Assembly (NCBI RefSeq): GCF_000770795.1
Contig: NZ_JRKJ01000002.1
Coordinates: 558,001 to 622,000 of the forward strand
Direction of reading: 5' to 3'
Source: Lysobacter dokdonensis DS-58
GTDB lineage: Bacteria; Pseudomonadota; Gammaproteobacteria; Xanthomonadales; Xanthomonadaceae
Length of the DNA: 64,000 bases
Below are positions 38,760-47,420 of the stretch, in pieces (the first letter of the stretch is position 1; each line of letters starts with the position of its first letter). A model generated the notes under the pieces. It was given only the letters and a program-made list of their open reading frames with translations, was not told the DNA's origin and ran no database searches. A program made the position numbers and the translations under genes.

Positions 38760-38775
38760 TGTTGGATATCCAACA
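38760..38775. promoter_or_regulatory. Perfect 16-bp palindrome, putative MarR operator
   Basis: TGTTGGATATCCAACA lies between the divergent 38678 (minus) and MarR (plus) genes, 19 bases before ATG 38794. Perfect dyads of this size next to a MarR gene are typical autoregulatory operators. Repression of both directions is inference. Confidence 0.65.
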
Positions 38776-38793
38776 ATGCGCCACGGTCATCTC

Positions 38794-39333
38794 ATGGCAA
38801 TTCGCAACGATATCCCCTACCCCGCCTTCGATGAGTTGTTGCTGTTTTGCAATCGACTCTACGGCGCATTTGACGGGGCGCTCAAAAAATCATCGCCGCG
38901 TTTGACGATCACTGGATTGCAGGTGCTCACAGAGATTGCCAAAAGCGTTGAATCACGAACTGAATGCACACAAGCGCAAATCGCACGAACAATCGGTGTT
39001 ACGCCCAGCAGCCTAGTCACGACAATTCGGAGCCTTGAGACAAAAGGACTTGTTGTCGTGGAACGGAGCGAGGTCTTCAAGAAGCATAAGCTGGAGTTGA
39101 CCAAATTGGGGCATCGGGCGCTTCGACGCGGCTTAGTGATCAGAGACATCATCTTGGAATCGTTCCACGATGACTTGCCGTCGGACGATCGACGAAAGTT
39201 TTTTGCAAGCGCACGCATGGCGAATCGCACATTCGACCAGAAAGTGACGACCGAGCATCAAGACAAATATTTGAAGTCGCTTAAGAAGCACTCAACGCGC
39301 GCAAGAGTCCTCAAGGCGCGATCAAAGGGGTAG
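38794..39333 (+). CDS. MarR-family transcriptional regulator
   Basis: 179 residues from ATG 38794; an upstream ATG at 38776 touches the palindrome and is less likely. Winged helix-turn-helix: LTITGLQVLTEIAKSVESRTECTQAQIARTIGVTPSSLVTTIRSLETKGLVVVERSEVFKKHKLELTKLGH. The C-terminal dimerisation helices are shorter than usual and followed by a basic tail. It most likely binds the adjacent palindrome. Confidence 0.8.
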   Translation: MAIRNDIPYPAFDELLLFCNRLYGAFDGALKKSSPRLTITGLQVLTEIAKSVESRTECTQAQIARTIGVTPSSLVTTIRSLETKGLVVVERSEVFKKHKLELTKLGHRALRRGLVIRDIILESFHDDLPSDDRRKFFASARMANRTFDQKVTTEHQDKYLKSLKKHSTRARVLKARSKG

Positions 39334-39442
39334 CCTCTATGGAGTTTGCCTAGCCACTAGTCCACTTCGGATCAGTGAGGGGGCGGATGGCGATGGTCTT
39401 ATGGCACGGATGGCGCGGATGGCGATGGCTCTAGGACTTCAG
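39334..39442 (+). repeat. Dispersed repeat copy 1 (with internal duplication)
   Basis: Starts CTCTATGGAGTTTG and continues CACTAGTCCACTTCGGATCAG, then GCGGATGGCGATGG twice, then CTCTAGGACTTC. Its right end encodes the last Lys-Ser-stop of the minus-strand gene at 39431. Confidence 0.75.
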
Positions 39443-40141
39443 CTCGATTGCGGCATTAGACTGAAGCAGGAATGCAGCCCATAGCAACCAACCTTCGCCG
39501 CAATCCTTCCATCTATCGCCCTTGGTGATCAAAGACGCGCCGCATTCTGCGCGGACTTCTCGAAGCTTCCGATACAAGTGCAAGAAGGCCTGCGGTTCGC
39601 CGTTGTCGTTCAAAGCCATGGCGGTCGGTGTCGTATATGCGGACATGGACTCAATGGCTCGTCCTTCGTCATTTGCCGTCCATGCTTCTGCGACCTCAAC
39701 CCCTCTGAAGCTCGTAATTAGGATAATTCCCAACCGTTTTGACGCCTGACTCCACCAGTCCACAGCTACTACATTGTTCGCCAGTTCACTCGCCGTAGGC
39801 GAAAAGCTCTGAATCCGACTGATGTCGCCCAAGATGCTGTTTGCACGATCTCCAATGTCGCCCCAACCTTTGGCCTCGAGCGCAAAAGCGATTTCGCCAT
39901 TCGAGCCGATCAGGTCGACACGTCCCCTGCGGCCCAGGTTTCCTTCGGCATATAGGTCAAACTGCGGCTCCAGATGGCCGAGGCAGTGGGCAAGACTGAA
40001 GACCGCGTTGACTTCGTGGCAAGGTGCGTCCTTACCGCCCGAAGGCCATTCGAGTTTTTCCAAAGCTCGCCCTAAACGAGTTGCGGCACTTTCGAAGCAA
40101 GTTGAAAACGCTTCTGGCAGCACGGCTGACGAGCTTTTCAC
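39431..40141 (-). CDS. PD-(D/E)xK nuclease-like protein
   Basis: 236 residues from GTG 40141 with AGGGGGA upstream. GRRGRVDLIGSNGEIAFALEAKGWG contains D...ExK spaced as in restriction-endonuclease-fold enzymes. The rest is helical with many Trp residues. The last residues and stop come from dispersed repeat copy 1. Its role is probably DNA cleavage in defence; no named family was recognised. Confidence 0.65.
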   Translation of the reverse strand: MKSSSAVLPEAFSTCFESAATRLGRALEKLEWPSGGKDAPCHEVNAVFSLAHCLGHLEPQFDLYAEGNLGRRGRVDLIGSNGEIAFALEAKGWGDIGDRANSILGDISRIQSFSPTASELANNVVAVDWWSQASKRLGIILITSFRGVEVAEAWTANDEGRAIESMSAYTTPTAMALNDNGEPQAFLHLYRKLREVRAECGASLITKGDRWKDCGEGWLLWAAFLLQSNAAIELKS

Positions 40142-40196
40142 AGACGGGTCCCCCTGCTGGAAGATGGCGACAACCTTACTCGCCCGGCAGTCGAGG

Positions 40197-40276
40197 CCCT
40201 GTATGGAGTGACCCCGGCCAGTTGTCCACTTCGGATTAGTGGGACTGCGCGGATCGTGATGGTTCTAGAACGTCGA
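40197..40276 (+). repeat. Dispersed repeat copy 2
   Basis: TGTATGGAGTGACCCCGGCC, GTTGTCCACTTCGGATTAG, TGCGCGGATCGTGATGG, TTCTAGAACGTCGA. It matches the family over its full length. Confidence 0.8.
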
Positions 40277-40350
40277 CTCGTGATGCACTGCATCAAGTAC
40301 TCGGCAGCAAGTCCGATATTCTTTGGGGACCGACAGATAGCAGGTACCGT

Positions 40351-40752
40351 ATGCCCCCGCACCCCATGCATGCTCTCTGCTTACCCGTTTTTGCAGCCAT
40401 TTTCGCAATTTCAGGTTGCGGGTCCTCCGCACGGGAACAGCGCCTCGCTGAGATGCGCAAATGCAAGACCACTCAAGTTTGCACGGACGAGCAGGCACAG
40501 GCCCTATCGACCGAGCAGAACCGACCGATCCTTTCTCTAACCGGGGCGCGCTTTTACCACCAACTGAAGTGCGCGGACACGTGCGCGGAGGAGATCCGTG
40601 GGTACACGTGGGCTAGCGATAGAGACCTGCATGAAGAACAAGCTTGCGACCATGACACCGATAACTTCCAGCGCGGATGCAGGCAAGCGATCGAAGAGGC
40701 ATTAGACGCGTTACACGACGACCTACAAGCAGAATACGATCCGGGGCCGTAA
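40351..40752 (+). CDS. Small lipoprotein, unknown
   Basis: 133 residues (or 128 from ATG 40366). Signal peptide with lipobox FAISGC. The mature part has six further Cys residues (CKTTQVC, CADTC, CDHD, GCRQ), suggesting disulfides. It is acidic, and no family was recognised. It lies in the array between repeat copies 2 and 3. Confidence 0.65.
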   Translation: MPPHPMHALCLPVFAAIFAISGCGSSAREQRLAEMRKCKTTQVCTDEQAQALSTEQNRPILSLTGARFYHQLKCADTCAEEIRGYTWASDRDLHEEQACDHDTDNFQRGCRQAIEEALDALHDDLQAEYDPGP

Positions 40753-40775
40753 CTGGCTCAACATGTCACCGGCAC

Positions 40776-41210
40776 ATGGTCGCGATAACTCAACTGCGGG
40801 AAAAGCTTGTCGAGAATGCATTGGCGTGGGAGCGCGCGTTCGGCAATGCGCCGCAAATCACCACCGTCTTGTCGGAGTACGACGCCGCACTCTTGGTCGG
40901 GTGCTCCCTTGGTGCGTATTCGCAGGGGATGCAAGGATGCAGCGTCGTCCAGAAGGGCCACGACTTCATCTTTAATGGAGCGCGGTACCAAGTGAAAGGC
41001 AACCGCCCCAGTGGCAAACCAGGCAGCTTTGTTACCTGGGTCCCGAAGGCTGCGAATTACGATTGGGACTACCTGATCTGGATTCTGTACGACAGCCAAT
41101 ACCAGATCCAAGAAGCATGGCAATGGGACGTTGGGACTTACGCGGAGGCCTTTGGCGCAGTGAAGCGGCTCTCGCCGACCCATCTTCGCCAAGGGAAACG
41201 ACTGGCTTGA
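40776..41210 (+). CDS. PD-(D/E)xK-like / DUF6998-type protein
   Basis: 144 residues from ATG 40776; longer frames overlap the lipoprotein. EYDAALLVGCSLGAYSQG and ARYQVKGNRPS give a D...QxK arrangement of a nuclease-like fold, and NYDWDYLIWILYD follows as a hydrophobic strand. Function is inferred as nucleic-acid processing. Confidence 0.55.
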   Translation: MVAITQLREKLVENALAWERAFGNAPQITTVLSEYDAALLVGCSLGAYSQGMQGCSVVQKGHDFIFNGARYQVKGNRPSGKPGSFVTWVPKAANYDWDYLIWILYDSQYQIQEAWQWDVGTYAEAFGAVKRLSPTHLRQGKRLA

Positions 41211-41257
41211 AGTCTCGGAACTTTCAGAACGCCACGCCAGCGAAATTGGTGTCCGCC

Positions 41258-41346
41258 CTGCATTGAGTTCACTCTGCCAGTCTGCCAGTCGTCCACTTCG
41301 GATCGCTGGGATTTCGCTCGTGGCGATGGTTCTAGGACTTCGACTA
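41258..41346 (+). repeat. Dispersed repeat copy 3
   Basis: CTGCATTGAGTTCACTC, GCCAGTCGTCCACTTCGGATC, TGGCGATGGTTCTAGGACTTCGA (overlapping blocks, given in parts). It has an extra TCTGCCAG in the left half. Confidence 0.75.
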
Positions 41347-41459
41347 GGGAGAACGCATCCGAGTCTACATCGCCCTCAATGGGACGGGGGACTCGAAAGC
41401 ATGCTTCCAGCCCACTCACTTTGCCCCCCCTGCGATGCTGCTCCCTGTCGATTGCGAAG

Positions 41460-41990
41460 TTAGACCGTAGCTTTCGCCGCTTTCGCGTGAATAACAGCCT
41501 CTGCCAATCCGTCGTACTCGTATTCGCCAAAGCGAAATCGCCCATCCACGTATGAAATCCCGAATGCTTCCATCGTTTCCATCTCGGAAGCTTTCAACTG
41601 ACGTACGCGGACCTGTCGTAGATGCGGCGACGTAGTATCTCGGAATGAATCGGGTAGCTCGCTATTGCAGTGACGACACCTAGATGCAGCTTGGCGGATC
41701 GGTTCCGCGCAGATAGGGCACGGCTTCAAATTTCGATCGGCCTCCGCCCCCCCAATAGCGCTGAATCCCATCATCAGCACACCAACTAGCGTGACAAGGC
41801 CGGCTAGCATGAAGTGACTTCGGCGCCTTTCGAGTAGGCCGATGTTGTGTACGGTGTGGGAGGGTACATACAGGGCATATTCGCCCTCACCGACCTTGCG
41901 CTCAGGTGTGGTGACCGTCGTCTGCATGTTGAACGAGACAGTTACCAAGACAAGTCCGGTTAGAAAGATCAAGACGCCAAGTGTCCTCAT
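41460..41990 (-). CDS. Two-helix membrane protein with zinc ribbon
   Basis: 176 residues with GGAGAGGGCGG upstream. Transmembrane segments TLGVLIFLTGLVLVTVSF and FMLAGLVTLVGVLMMGFSA are followed by a zinc-ribbon CPICAEPIRQAASRCRHC and a soluble C-terminal domain with SYVDGRFRFGEYEYDGLAEAV. Function unknown. Confidence 0.65.
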   Translation of the reverse strand: MRTLGVLIFLTGLVLVTVSFNMQTTVTTPERKVGEGEYALYVPSHTVHNIGLLERRRSHFMLAGLVTLVGVLMMGFSAIGGAEADRNLKPCPICAEPIRQAASRCRHCNSELPDSFRDTTSPHLRQVRVRQLKASEMETMEAFGISYVDGRFRFGEYEYDGLAEAVIHAKAAKATV

Positions 41991-42355
41991 CCGCCCTCTC
42001 CAAAGTGGGTCGTCTCCAAATTGATCACAGTTGCTGCGGCCCTTGGCCCTGTCGCAGCCTTTTCGAGCTGCGCGATGAAAGCCGATTGGTCGTCGGCGGA
42101 TTTGATGAGCACGTGTGTTCCCCCTGGCAGGAGGATAACGCCAACGCGCGAATCCGGGCCCATGTTCGCTTTCGGTAGCAGCGTCTGCGATTGGTACCCG
42201 ACTTAGCCTGGCACTCTCAGTCGGTCGTCCAACTTAGTGGCACGCGCACAAGGCGTTGGCTCTTCTCGGGGCTGGCAAAATCCACTGCTGCAGTGCGTCA
42301 CAGAGGTTTTGCACCTTGGGCTATCTTGGTGGACACCCGCTAAGCAAACACCGAA
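41991..42355. other. Intergenic, no gene recognised
   Basis: 365 bases between divergent genes. A weak match to the dispersed repeat lies near 42211-42245 (CAGTCGGTCGTCCAACTTAG). Nothing else is supported. Confidence 0.4.
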
Positions 42356-43273
42356 ATGCCTGTCCCTACCTACGACAAGTTCATCGACCCCCTACTCCGC
42401 TTTCTTGCCACGCAGTCGATCCCTGTGGCTACAAGGGAAGCCTACGAAGCAGTGGCCAGTGCGCTAGGGCTCAATCAGGAGCAGCGCCAGGAAACAGTGT
42501 CAAGCGGTCAGCAGGTCTACAAGAACCGGGCGGGTTGGGCGCACGACCGACTAAAGCGGGCGGGATATTCCACTAGTCCAAAGCGGGGCTATTGGCAGCT
42601 AACGGCTGAGGGCATGGCGTTTTCGGCGTTAGCGCCGAACCCCCTGCCTGACGCAGAAGTCCAGCGGATTGCCTTCGAAGCGCTCGACGTTCGGCTGCGC
42701 CCTGTTGACGAAGACCGCGCCCCCGCGCCGGTCGTCCTATCCGCACAAATTCAGACCGTTCAAAGTCCCGACGACCGCCTCGACCAGGCGCTCTCTGAAA
42801 TCAAACAGTCGGTCGCTGGCGATCTTCTTGACCAGCTCATGTCGGTAACGCCGCAGTTTTTCGAAGAGGTCGTGCTTGATGTTCTACATGCGGTTGGATA
42901 CGGAGCAAACCGTAGCGACCTGCAGCGTGTAGGTGGCCCGGGCGACAGTGGTATCGATGGCATTATTTCGCTCGATCGACTCGGCCTTGAGCGCGTGTAC
43001 GTACAAGCAAAGCGCTGGAAGGATTGCGTTGGTCGACCTGAGATCCAGGCCTTCTTTGGCGCCTTGGCGGGACAGCGGGCTACCAAGGGTGTCTTTATTA
43101 CGACCTCTTCCTTTTCGCAACAGGCCGTCCAGTACGCTGCATCAGTGGGCCATGTCGTCCTAGTTGACGGGGTAAAGCTCGCAGAACTAATGATCGACCA
43201 TGAAGTCGGCATTAGTGTCCGCGCGGTTCACATCCCCAAGGTCGATAGTGACTACTTCGAAGAGGGCACGTAG
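42356..43273 (+). CDS. mrr: Mrr-type restriction endonuclease
   Basis: 305 residues. The N-terminal winged-helix Mrr domain (VPTYDKFIDPLLRFLATQ...) has WAHDRLKRAGYSTSPKRGYWQLTAEG. The C-terminal catalytic domain reads GGPGDSGIDGIISLDRLGLERVYVQAKRW (D...QxK), and KGVFITTSSFSQQAVQYA is the usual next block. Mrr cuts modified DNA. It has low-GC accessory composition and sits in the array. Confidence 0.9.
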   Translation: MPVPTYDKFIDPLLRFLATQSIPVATREAYEAVASALGLNQEQRQETVSSGQQVYKNRAGWAHDRLKRAGYSTSPKRGYWQLTAEGMAFSALAPNPLPDAEVQRIAFEALDVRLRPVDEDRAPAPVVLSAQIQTVQSPDDRLDQALSEIKQSVAGDLLDQLMSVTPQFFEEVVLDVLHAVGYGANRSDLQRVGGPGDSGIDGIISLDRLGLERVYVQAKRWKDCVGRPEIQAFFGALAGQRATKGVFITTSSFSQQAVQYAASVGHVVLVDGVKLAELMIDHEVGISVRAVHIPKVDSDYFEEGT

Positions 43274-43303
43274 AGGCGAACTTACGTACTCGGAGGAAAT
43301 CGA

Positions 43304-43549
43304 GTGGATATGAAAACGCTCCTAAGAATGGCTTCCTCCGGGACAGGATTTTTTGAGCCGTCTGGAAATGCTTCGGCTGACCTTCGTGATTTTCAAGACT
43401 TAGCGGCGCTGGCGTTCGAGGCGGAACGCCTCGGATACGTCTATGCCGTGTACGTTCACCGCGTGCCTGATCCTGAGGGGGATGTGTACAACCAGATCTA
43501 TGTAACTGGCGTTACCAACCTTGGCCTTCAGTTTGCAGGCGACAGCTGA
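43304..43549 (+). CDS. Small protein behind mrr, unknown
   Basis: 81 residues from GTG 43304, with GGAGG 7 bases before it, which makes this start very likely. DLAALAFEAERLGYVYAVYVHRVPDPEGDVYNQIYVTGVTNLG suggests a small winged-helix or ferredoxin-like domain. The 30-base gap to mrr suggests one transcript. Confidence 0.65.
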   Translation: MDMKTLLRMASSGTGFFEPSGNASADLRDFQDLAALAFEAERLGYVYAVYVHRVPDPEGDVYNQIYVTGVTNLGLQFAGDS

Positions 43550-43590
43550 GGCAGCGAGCCAGATGTTTGCTGCCGCACGGTGCAATAGCT

Positions 43591-44010
43591 ATGGGCGTCC
43601 TGAATCCTTCACGTTACTTCGCAATTTCGACTCTTTGCCTTCTGGCTGCGTGCAACACGGAAGCATTGAAGATTCCAAAATCTCTACGCGGGACCTGGAG
43701 TACAGACCATATCACCAGAGTCACGGGCATGACGATGACTGCGAATACGCTCCGTGTCCATTACGAAGACGGAGCGTCTGACCTTTGCATGGTGAAGAGC
43801 GCCCTACTAAAGCCGGCACTGCGGGGGCAATACGTTGATGTGCGTTGCGCGCTCAATCGTGCACCCTCGCGGTTGCACTGTGACGGCGACGCCCCCTTGT
43901 CCTGGCACTTCGAAATCACGGCTAACGAGTTGGGCGATCCGAGGGAGATTGAGGTAACGGAGTGGGGTGGATGCTACGGGCAAAATACAATGACGCTATA
44001 CCGGGACTAA
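43591..44010 (+). CDS. Lipoprotein, unknown
   Basis: 139 residues from ATG 43591. Lipobox LCLLAAC. The mature part LRGTWSTDHITRVTGMTMTANTLRVHYEDGASDLCMVKS looks like a small beta-barrel or lipocalin-like domain, with paired Cys. The ORF could also start 24 bases upstream. Confidence 0.6.
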   Translation: MGVLNPSRYFAISTLCLLAACNTEALKIPKSLRGTWSTDHITRVTGMTMTANTLRVHYEDGASDLCMVKSALLKPALRGQYVDVRCALNRAPSRLHCDGDAPLSWHFEITANELGDPREIEVTEWGGCYGQNTMTLYRD

Positions 44011-44059
44011 ACGTTTGCTCATGACGTCGTTGAAGAACTGGCGTAGTTGGTTCCCGTCC

Positions 44060-44368
44060 TCAGTCCGATCGCTCTAAGCCATGGAGGCGAGTCGCAAACC
44101 ATCCAGCGACAACAATCGTGGCGACGTTCGCGATCGACCAAATCTCCCGGCTCGCATGCACCGGCACAATTGGGTTGTAGATGCCCGCAATCGCGCCCCA
44201 GATCCATGCCCAGGCCTCGGATTTCGATCGAAGCGAATAGAGCGCCAAGCAGGCGCACCCCACACATACGACCCATCGCATCACTCGGTAGTACCCGTAC
44301 GGCATCGACGGAATCAGTGCGATCGCCACGGCAACCACGACTACCCCCAGCACGACTCTCGGTTGCAT
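44060..44368 (-). CDS. DUF6804-like small membrane protein
   Basis: 102 residues with GGGGAGG upstream. Four hydrophobic segments: VVLGVVVVAVAIALI, VMRWVVCVGCACLALY, AWIWGAIAGIYNP and IANVATIVVAGWFA. The PYGYYRVMRWVVC motif recalls the DUF6804 family. Function unknown. Confidence 0.6.
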   Translation of the reverse strand: MQPRVVLGVVVVAVAIALIPSMPYGYYRVMRWVVCVGCACLALYSLRSKSEAWAWIWGAIAGIYNPIVPVHASREIWSIANVATIVVAGWFATRLHGLERSD

Positions 44369-44617
44369 TTGGCTGCCTCCCCAGGCTGCATCAGCAGTCT
44401 ATCGCATGAACGATGTGCCGCACTGCGTCAGAGAGCGCACCACTCGCCCCGTCGCCCTCGACTGTTAGAGCCCCGCAAGTAATTCACCCCGGGTCGCTGG
44501 CATAGTGAGCCGATGCACTTTCGGTCTCCGCGCACCAACGATGGCGATGCCGCCCACGTTGCAGGTCGGGCCTACGTCAAGAATACTGTCAGGAAGCCAA
44601 ACATTTCCGGGGGGAAA

Positions 44618-45016
44618 ATGTTCCAGCGCTTCATTTCGCTGCAAATCAGATGGATCCTCAGTTCACCCAAAGCACTGGTAGCGATCACGCTCATGACTAG
44701 CGCTGGGGTCGCTTCGGCACAGTCATCTGGCTTCGCAGTCAGCGGCGCTGGGACAGCATCCTGCGGTCAATACCTTGAATCCCGATCAGATGACTCCTTG
44801 TCGCACATGCATGTCACATGGGCCCAAGGATTCTTGAGCGGACTGAATGTTGCGGAGTACACGACGGTAAAGAGCCCTTTTGTAGTCCTGCCAGATGGAC
44901 CTACGATCAGCGCCTACTTGGACAAGTTTTGCAGGGAACATCCATTGGAGAGTCCAATGATGGGCGCGCTGGCAATGTTCCGAGGCAAGAATCGACGTGA
45001 TGCCGGAATGCCGTAA
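44618..45016 (+). CDS. Exported Rap1a/Tai-like protein
   Basis: 132 residues from ATG 44618. Signal peptide ALVAITLMTSAGVASA. The mature region SCGQYLESRSDD...WAQGFLSGLN...LPDGPTISAYLDKFCREHPL resembles the Rap1a/Tai immunity-protein family of small periplasmic helical proteins. A role as an immunity or envelope protein is inference. An upstream in-frame ATG at 44513 is less likely. Confidence 0.6.
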   Translation: MFQRFISLQIRWILSSPKALVAITLMTSAGVASAQSSGFAVSGAGTASCGQYLESRSDDSLSHMHVTWAQGFLSGLNVAEYTTVKSPFVVLPDGPTISAYLDKFCREHPLESPMMGALAMFRGKNRRDAGMP

Positions 45017-45075
45017 CCGCGCACAACCAACACCCAAATATAATCGTAGATCTCCTTAGCGTGAGGGGGAATGAA

Positions 45076-45441
45076 ATGAAGAAGGTGTTTATTGCGGCAG
45101 GCGTACTACTACTGATCTCCGGCTGCGCCACAACTGCAGTGCCAAATTATTACAACGGCAACTATTACATGACCGGTGATTCAAACTGCAGGCAGGGTAG
45201 GCCTTTGTCAGAGACGAGAATCATGTGCATGGACAAAAATGGTGCTGAGACTGGCTATAGGGATGCAATGACGCCCGACTAGTTGCAGATGTATCAAATG
45301 CAACGGGCCTATCAACAGCAGCAGATGCAGTCTCAAGCTGCTCCGCAGTATAAACAGACGGTCAGCTGCAAAAGGTTCGGCGACATCTCTGGTCAGGTGT
45401 ATCAGTTCGACTCAGCGTATTGTCCTGTCGGCTACTATTAG
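45076..45441 (+). pseudogene. Lipoprotein gene interrupted by an in-frame TAG
   Basis: It starts ATG 45076 after GAGGGGGA. Lipobox LLLISGC, then NYYNGNYYMTGDSN. TAG at 45280-45282 ends the 68-residue product. The same frame stays open for another 52 codons (LQMYQMQRAYQQQQMQSQ, SCKRFGDISGQVYQFDSAYCPVGYY) and ends at TAG 45439-45441. The downstream part looks like genuine protein, so this is probably one 121-residue gene with a nonsense mutation, or amber read-through. Confidence 0.65.
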
Positions 45442-45454
45442 CCGATAGGCCCCA

Positions 45455-45469
45455 CGCCGCTTCGCGGCG
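45455..45469 (+). terminator. GC hairpin after the interrupted lipoprotein
   Basis: CGCCGC-TTC-GCGGCG, 14 bases after the second stop; no T-run follows, so termination is uncertain. Confidence 0.4.
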
Positions 45470-45572
45470 CGGTTAGTTCAGTTGTTCGCAAATGACTGCT
45501 TCTCCATTGAGGGCAACGCCGATGGGGCCTAGTAAGAGTGTGAGACTGCTCAATCAACAGTATCGGAACATT

Positions 45573-45896
45573 ATGGCCATTACGTACAGCCAACAGAAGC
45601 AAGCGGAGTGGAACGCGTTCAAAGCGAACGGCGGTTCCATCACGTTTGAAATTGACGGAACGGACATCTCCGACGATGCGTCGTTCGAAAAACTTCCGTC
45701 GTTGCAATCGCTACTAAAAACAGGCTTCGAAATTCCTCCGACTCCATTGATCGAAACAGCGGAACTACAATCGCTCATTCAAGTGCATGGCTCAGAATGG
45801 GACTACATCCTTTGCCGCATCTACCTTGCTGGCGGCAGGGTTATCTATCTCCAACTTCCTAACGGCCAGTACGAAGCAACCTGCACCGTCCCGTAG
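45573..45896 (+). CDS. Hypothetical small acidic protein
   Basis: 107 residues from ATG 45573. ITFEIDGTDISDDASFEKLPSLQSLLKTG and a hydrophobic strand GGRVIYLQLPNG. No signal peptide; no family was recognised. Confidence 0.5.
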   Translation: MAITYSQQKQAEWNAFKANGGSITFEIDGTDISDDASFEKLPSLQSLLKTGFEIPPTPLIETAELQSLIQVHGSEWDYILCRIYLAGGRVIYLQLPNGQYEATCTVP

Positions 45897-45968
45897 CTTC
45901 ACTAATGCCTCAAGGGCGAAAGCGCTGCAGGTTGTCGGCGATCCGCTTCTTTTGAAGCGTTTTCTCAA

Positions 45969-46002
45969 TCCTATGAAGTGACCCCGGCCAGTCGTCCAGG
46001 GC
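45969..46002 (+). repeat. Dispersed repeat, left half only
   Basis: CCTATGAAGTGACCCCGGCC followed by AGTCGTCCAGG. The right half is missing. Confidence 0.65.
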
Positions 46003-46041
46003 CGACCACACAAAACCCGCCACCCGCCAATCAGACTCATA

Positions 46042-46422
46042 ATGACGATTCCCAATACGTTAGAGACCCTTCGTTCGACATTGGAGCGCGCCATCAAGGC
46101 AGGCAGCGATGCTGCTCAAGCTGAGGTTGTCCGACTCGCCAAGATAAGATTCACCGATGCGTGCGGCGGGTCTTTACTTATCCTAGACGTGGATGGTCGA
46201 ACAGCGTTCGGTCGCATTCTCTCAGCATATCAACAACCCGGAGTACAGATTCGCAAAGGCTATGAAGGTGGCTTCGTGCTAAACCTTCCCTACCAGTTCG
46301 ACCTAGTTCCGCCGGTCACCGGGCAAGACCAGGCTATAAGCGTGGCAGCTGACGAAGCGGCGTTGCGGGTCATCCAGCAAGAACTGGGAATCAAAGGCTA
46401 CGTCAGGCCGTACATAAGCTAG
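46042..46422 (+). CDS. Hypothetical 126-residue array protein
   Basis: It contains RFTDACGGSLLILDVDGRTAFGRILSAYQQPGVQIRKGYEGGF. No export signal. It is the only gene between two repeat copies (45969 and 46455), the clearest single-gene cassette in the array. Confidence 0.6.
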   Translation: MTIPNTLETLRSTLERAIKAGSDAAQAEVVRLAKIRFTDACGGSLLILDVDGRTAFGRILSAYQQPGVQIRKGYEGGFVLNLPYQFDLVPPVTGQDQAISVAADEAALRVIQQELGIKGYVRPYIS

Positions 46423-46454
46423 AGCCACTGAACCGGAGTAACTGCGCTTCTGGC

Positions 46455-46527
46455 ACGGAGTCCACCCGGCCAAACGTCCGCTCCGGGTCAGTTGTATGGC
46501 GCGGACGGCAATGGTTCTAGGACTTCA
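46455..46527 (+). repeat. Dispersed repeat copy
   Basis: GGAGTCCACCCGGCC, ACGTCCGCTCCGGGTCAG, GCGCGGACGGCAATGG, TTCTAGGACTTC. Full-length but divergent in the centre. Confidence 0.7.
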
Positions 46528-46813
46528 ATTTCCTACGCTGTTCATCCCGAAAAGCACAAGCTGCGTCCACGCCACCTGCGACATAAGCTGCCCGTTGCCT
46601 TCAATTGCACGTTTGGCAATACGAACGGTTTTCCCAGTTGCCATAGGTGAACTCGCTCATGGGAAACGAGCATCCCCAGATAGAGCAGGCTCTGCGTCGC
46701 TCAGTGGTCATCGACTGATCTCGGGAGAACGTTCGGACTCAAGCAGTGTGTGCTGTGATGCGCGACGCCATGCTGGTCAGCCATAGACATGGGCCACCGC
46801 CCCCATCCACCGA
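46528..46813. other. Intergenic, no gene recognised
   Basis: About 290 bases between the repeat and the frameshifted membrane protein gene. Short open frames lack start signals. Confidence 0.4.
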
Positions 46814-47235
46814 CTAGAGGCATTTGCCGATAGCCTTCCACTCCTGCCCCTCCTTCCGGTACCACCTGCCGTCGATGCAGCGTTCGTGCATGAACAAGGG
46901 ATCATCACGCCGTTGAGGCTCATAGACCGGCGCATGAGCAATTTCTGCCTGGGTCGGGGATGACCAAGCGGCGTGCTGTGTGGTGTGACGACTGGCTTTG
47001 GGTTCGACCGCTTGCGCACAGTACCGGACCCATCCAATGGCTCGATGGGAAACATCTGCTGTACTTGTCGCAGTTCTTCTAGCGTGGCAGGCCGCATTAG
47101 CTCACGGGTAAACGCTGCCGCCTGGCGTCGGGCGTTCCATTCAATTAGACCTGCAATCACGTTAACAACCACGGCGAGCATCAAGGCCAGTTTGAGGTAA
47201 AAGAACTCGTCTTCCCTGTCAGATTTCCAGCGCAT
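46814..47235 (-). pseudogene. Membrane protein gene with probable frameshift
   Basis: ATG 47235 opens a frame with a transmembrane helix (KLALMLAVVVNVIAGLIEW) and a soluble segment ending near KPVVTP. From about base 46975 the sensible protein continues in another frame: SSPTQAEIAHAPVYEP, then FMHERCIDGRWYRKEG, then WKAIGKCL and TAG at 46814. The first frame reads on into low-complexity residues to 46777. A single indel around 46970-46990 would restore a protein of about 140 residues. Confidence 0.55.
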
Positions 47236-47420
47236 AGCCCCCCTATCAGACGGAGCATATCGGAAGCCGCGCGCGCCGAAAGTCGCGGCCCAAACTCACC
47301 CCGGCTGCCCAATCACTTCTGGTCACCGTGACGCCTAACGGTAGCGGCCTTAGACCTATCCACCAAACCCCGATGCCTTTACGCTCAAGCGGGGCGGTCA
47401 TCGGATGGGTCGTAGGCAGT

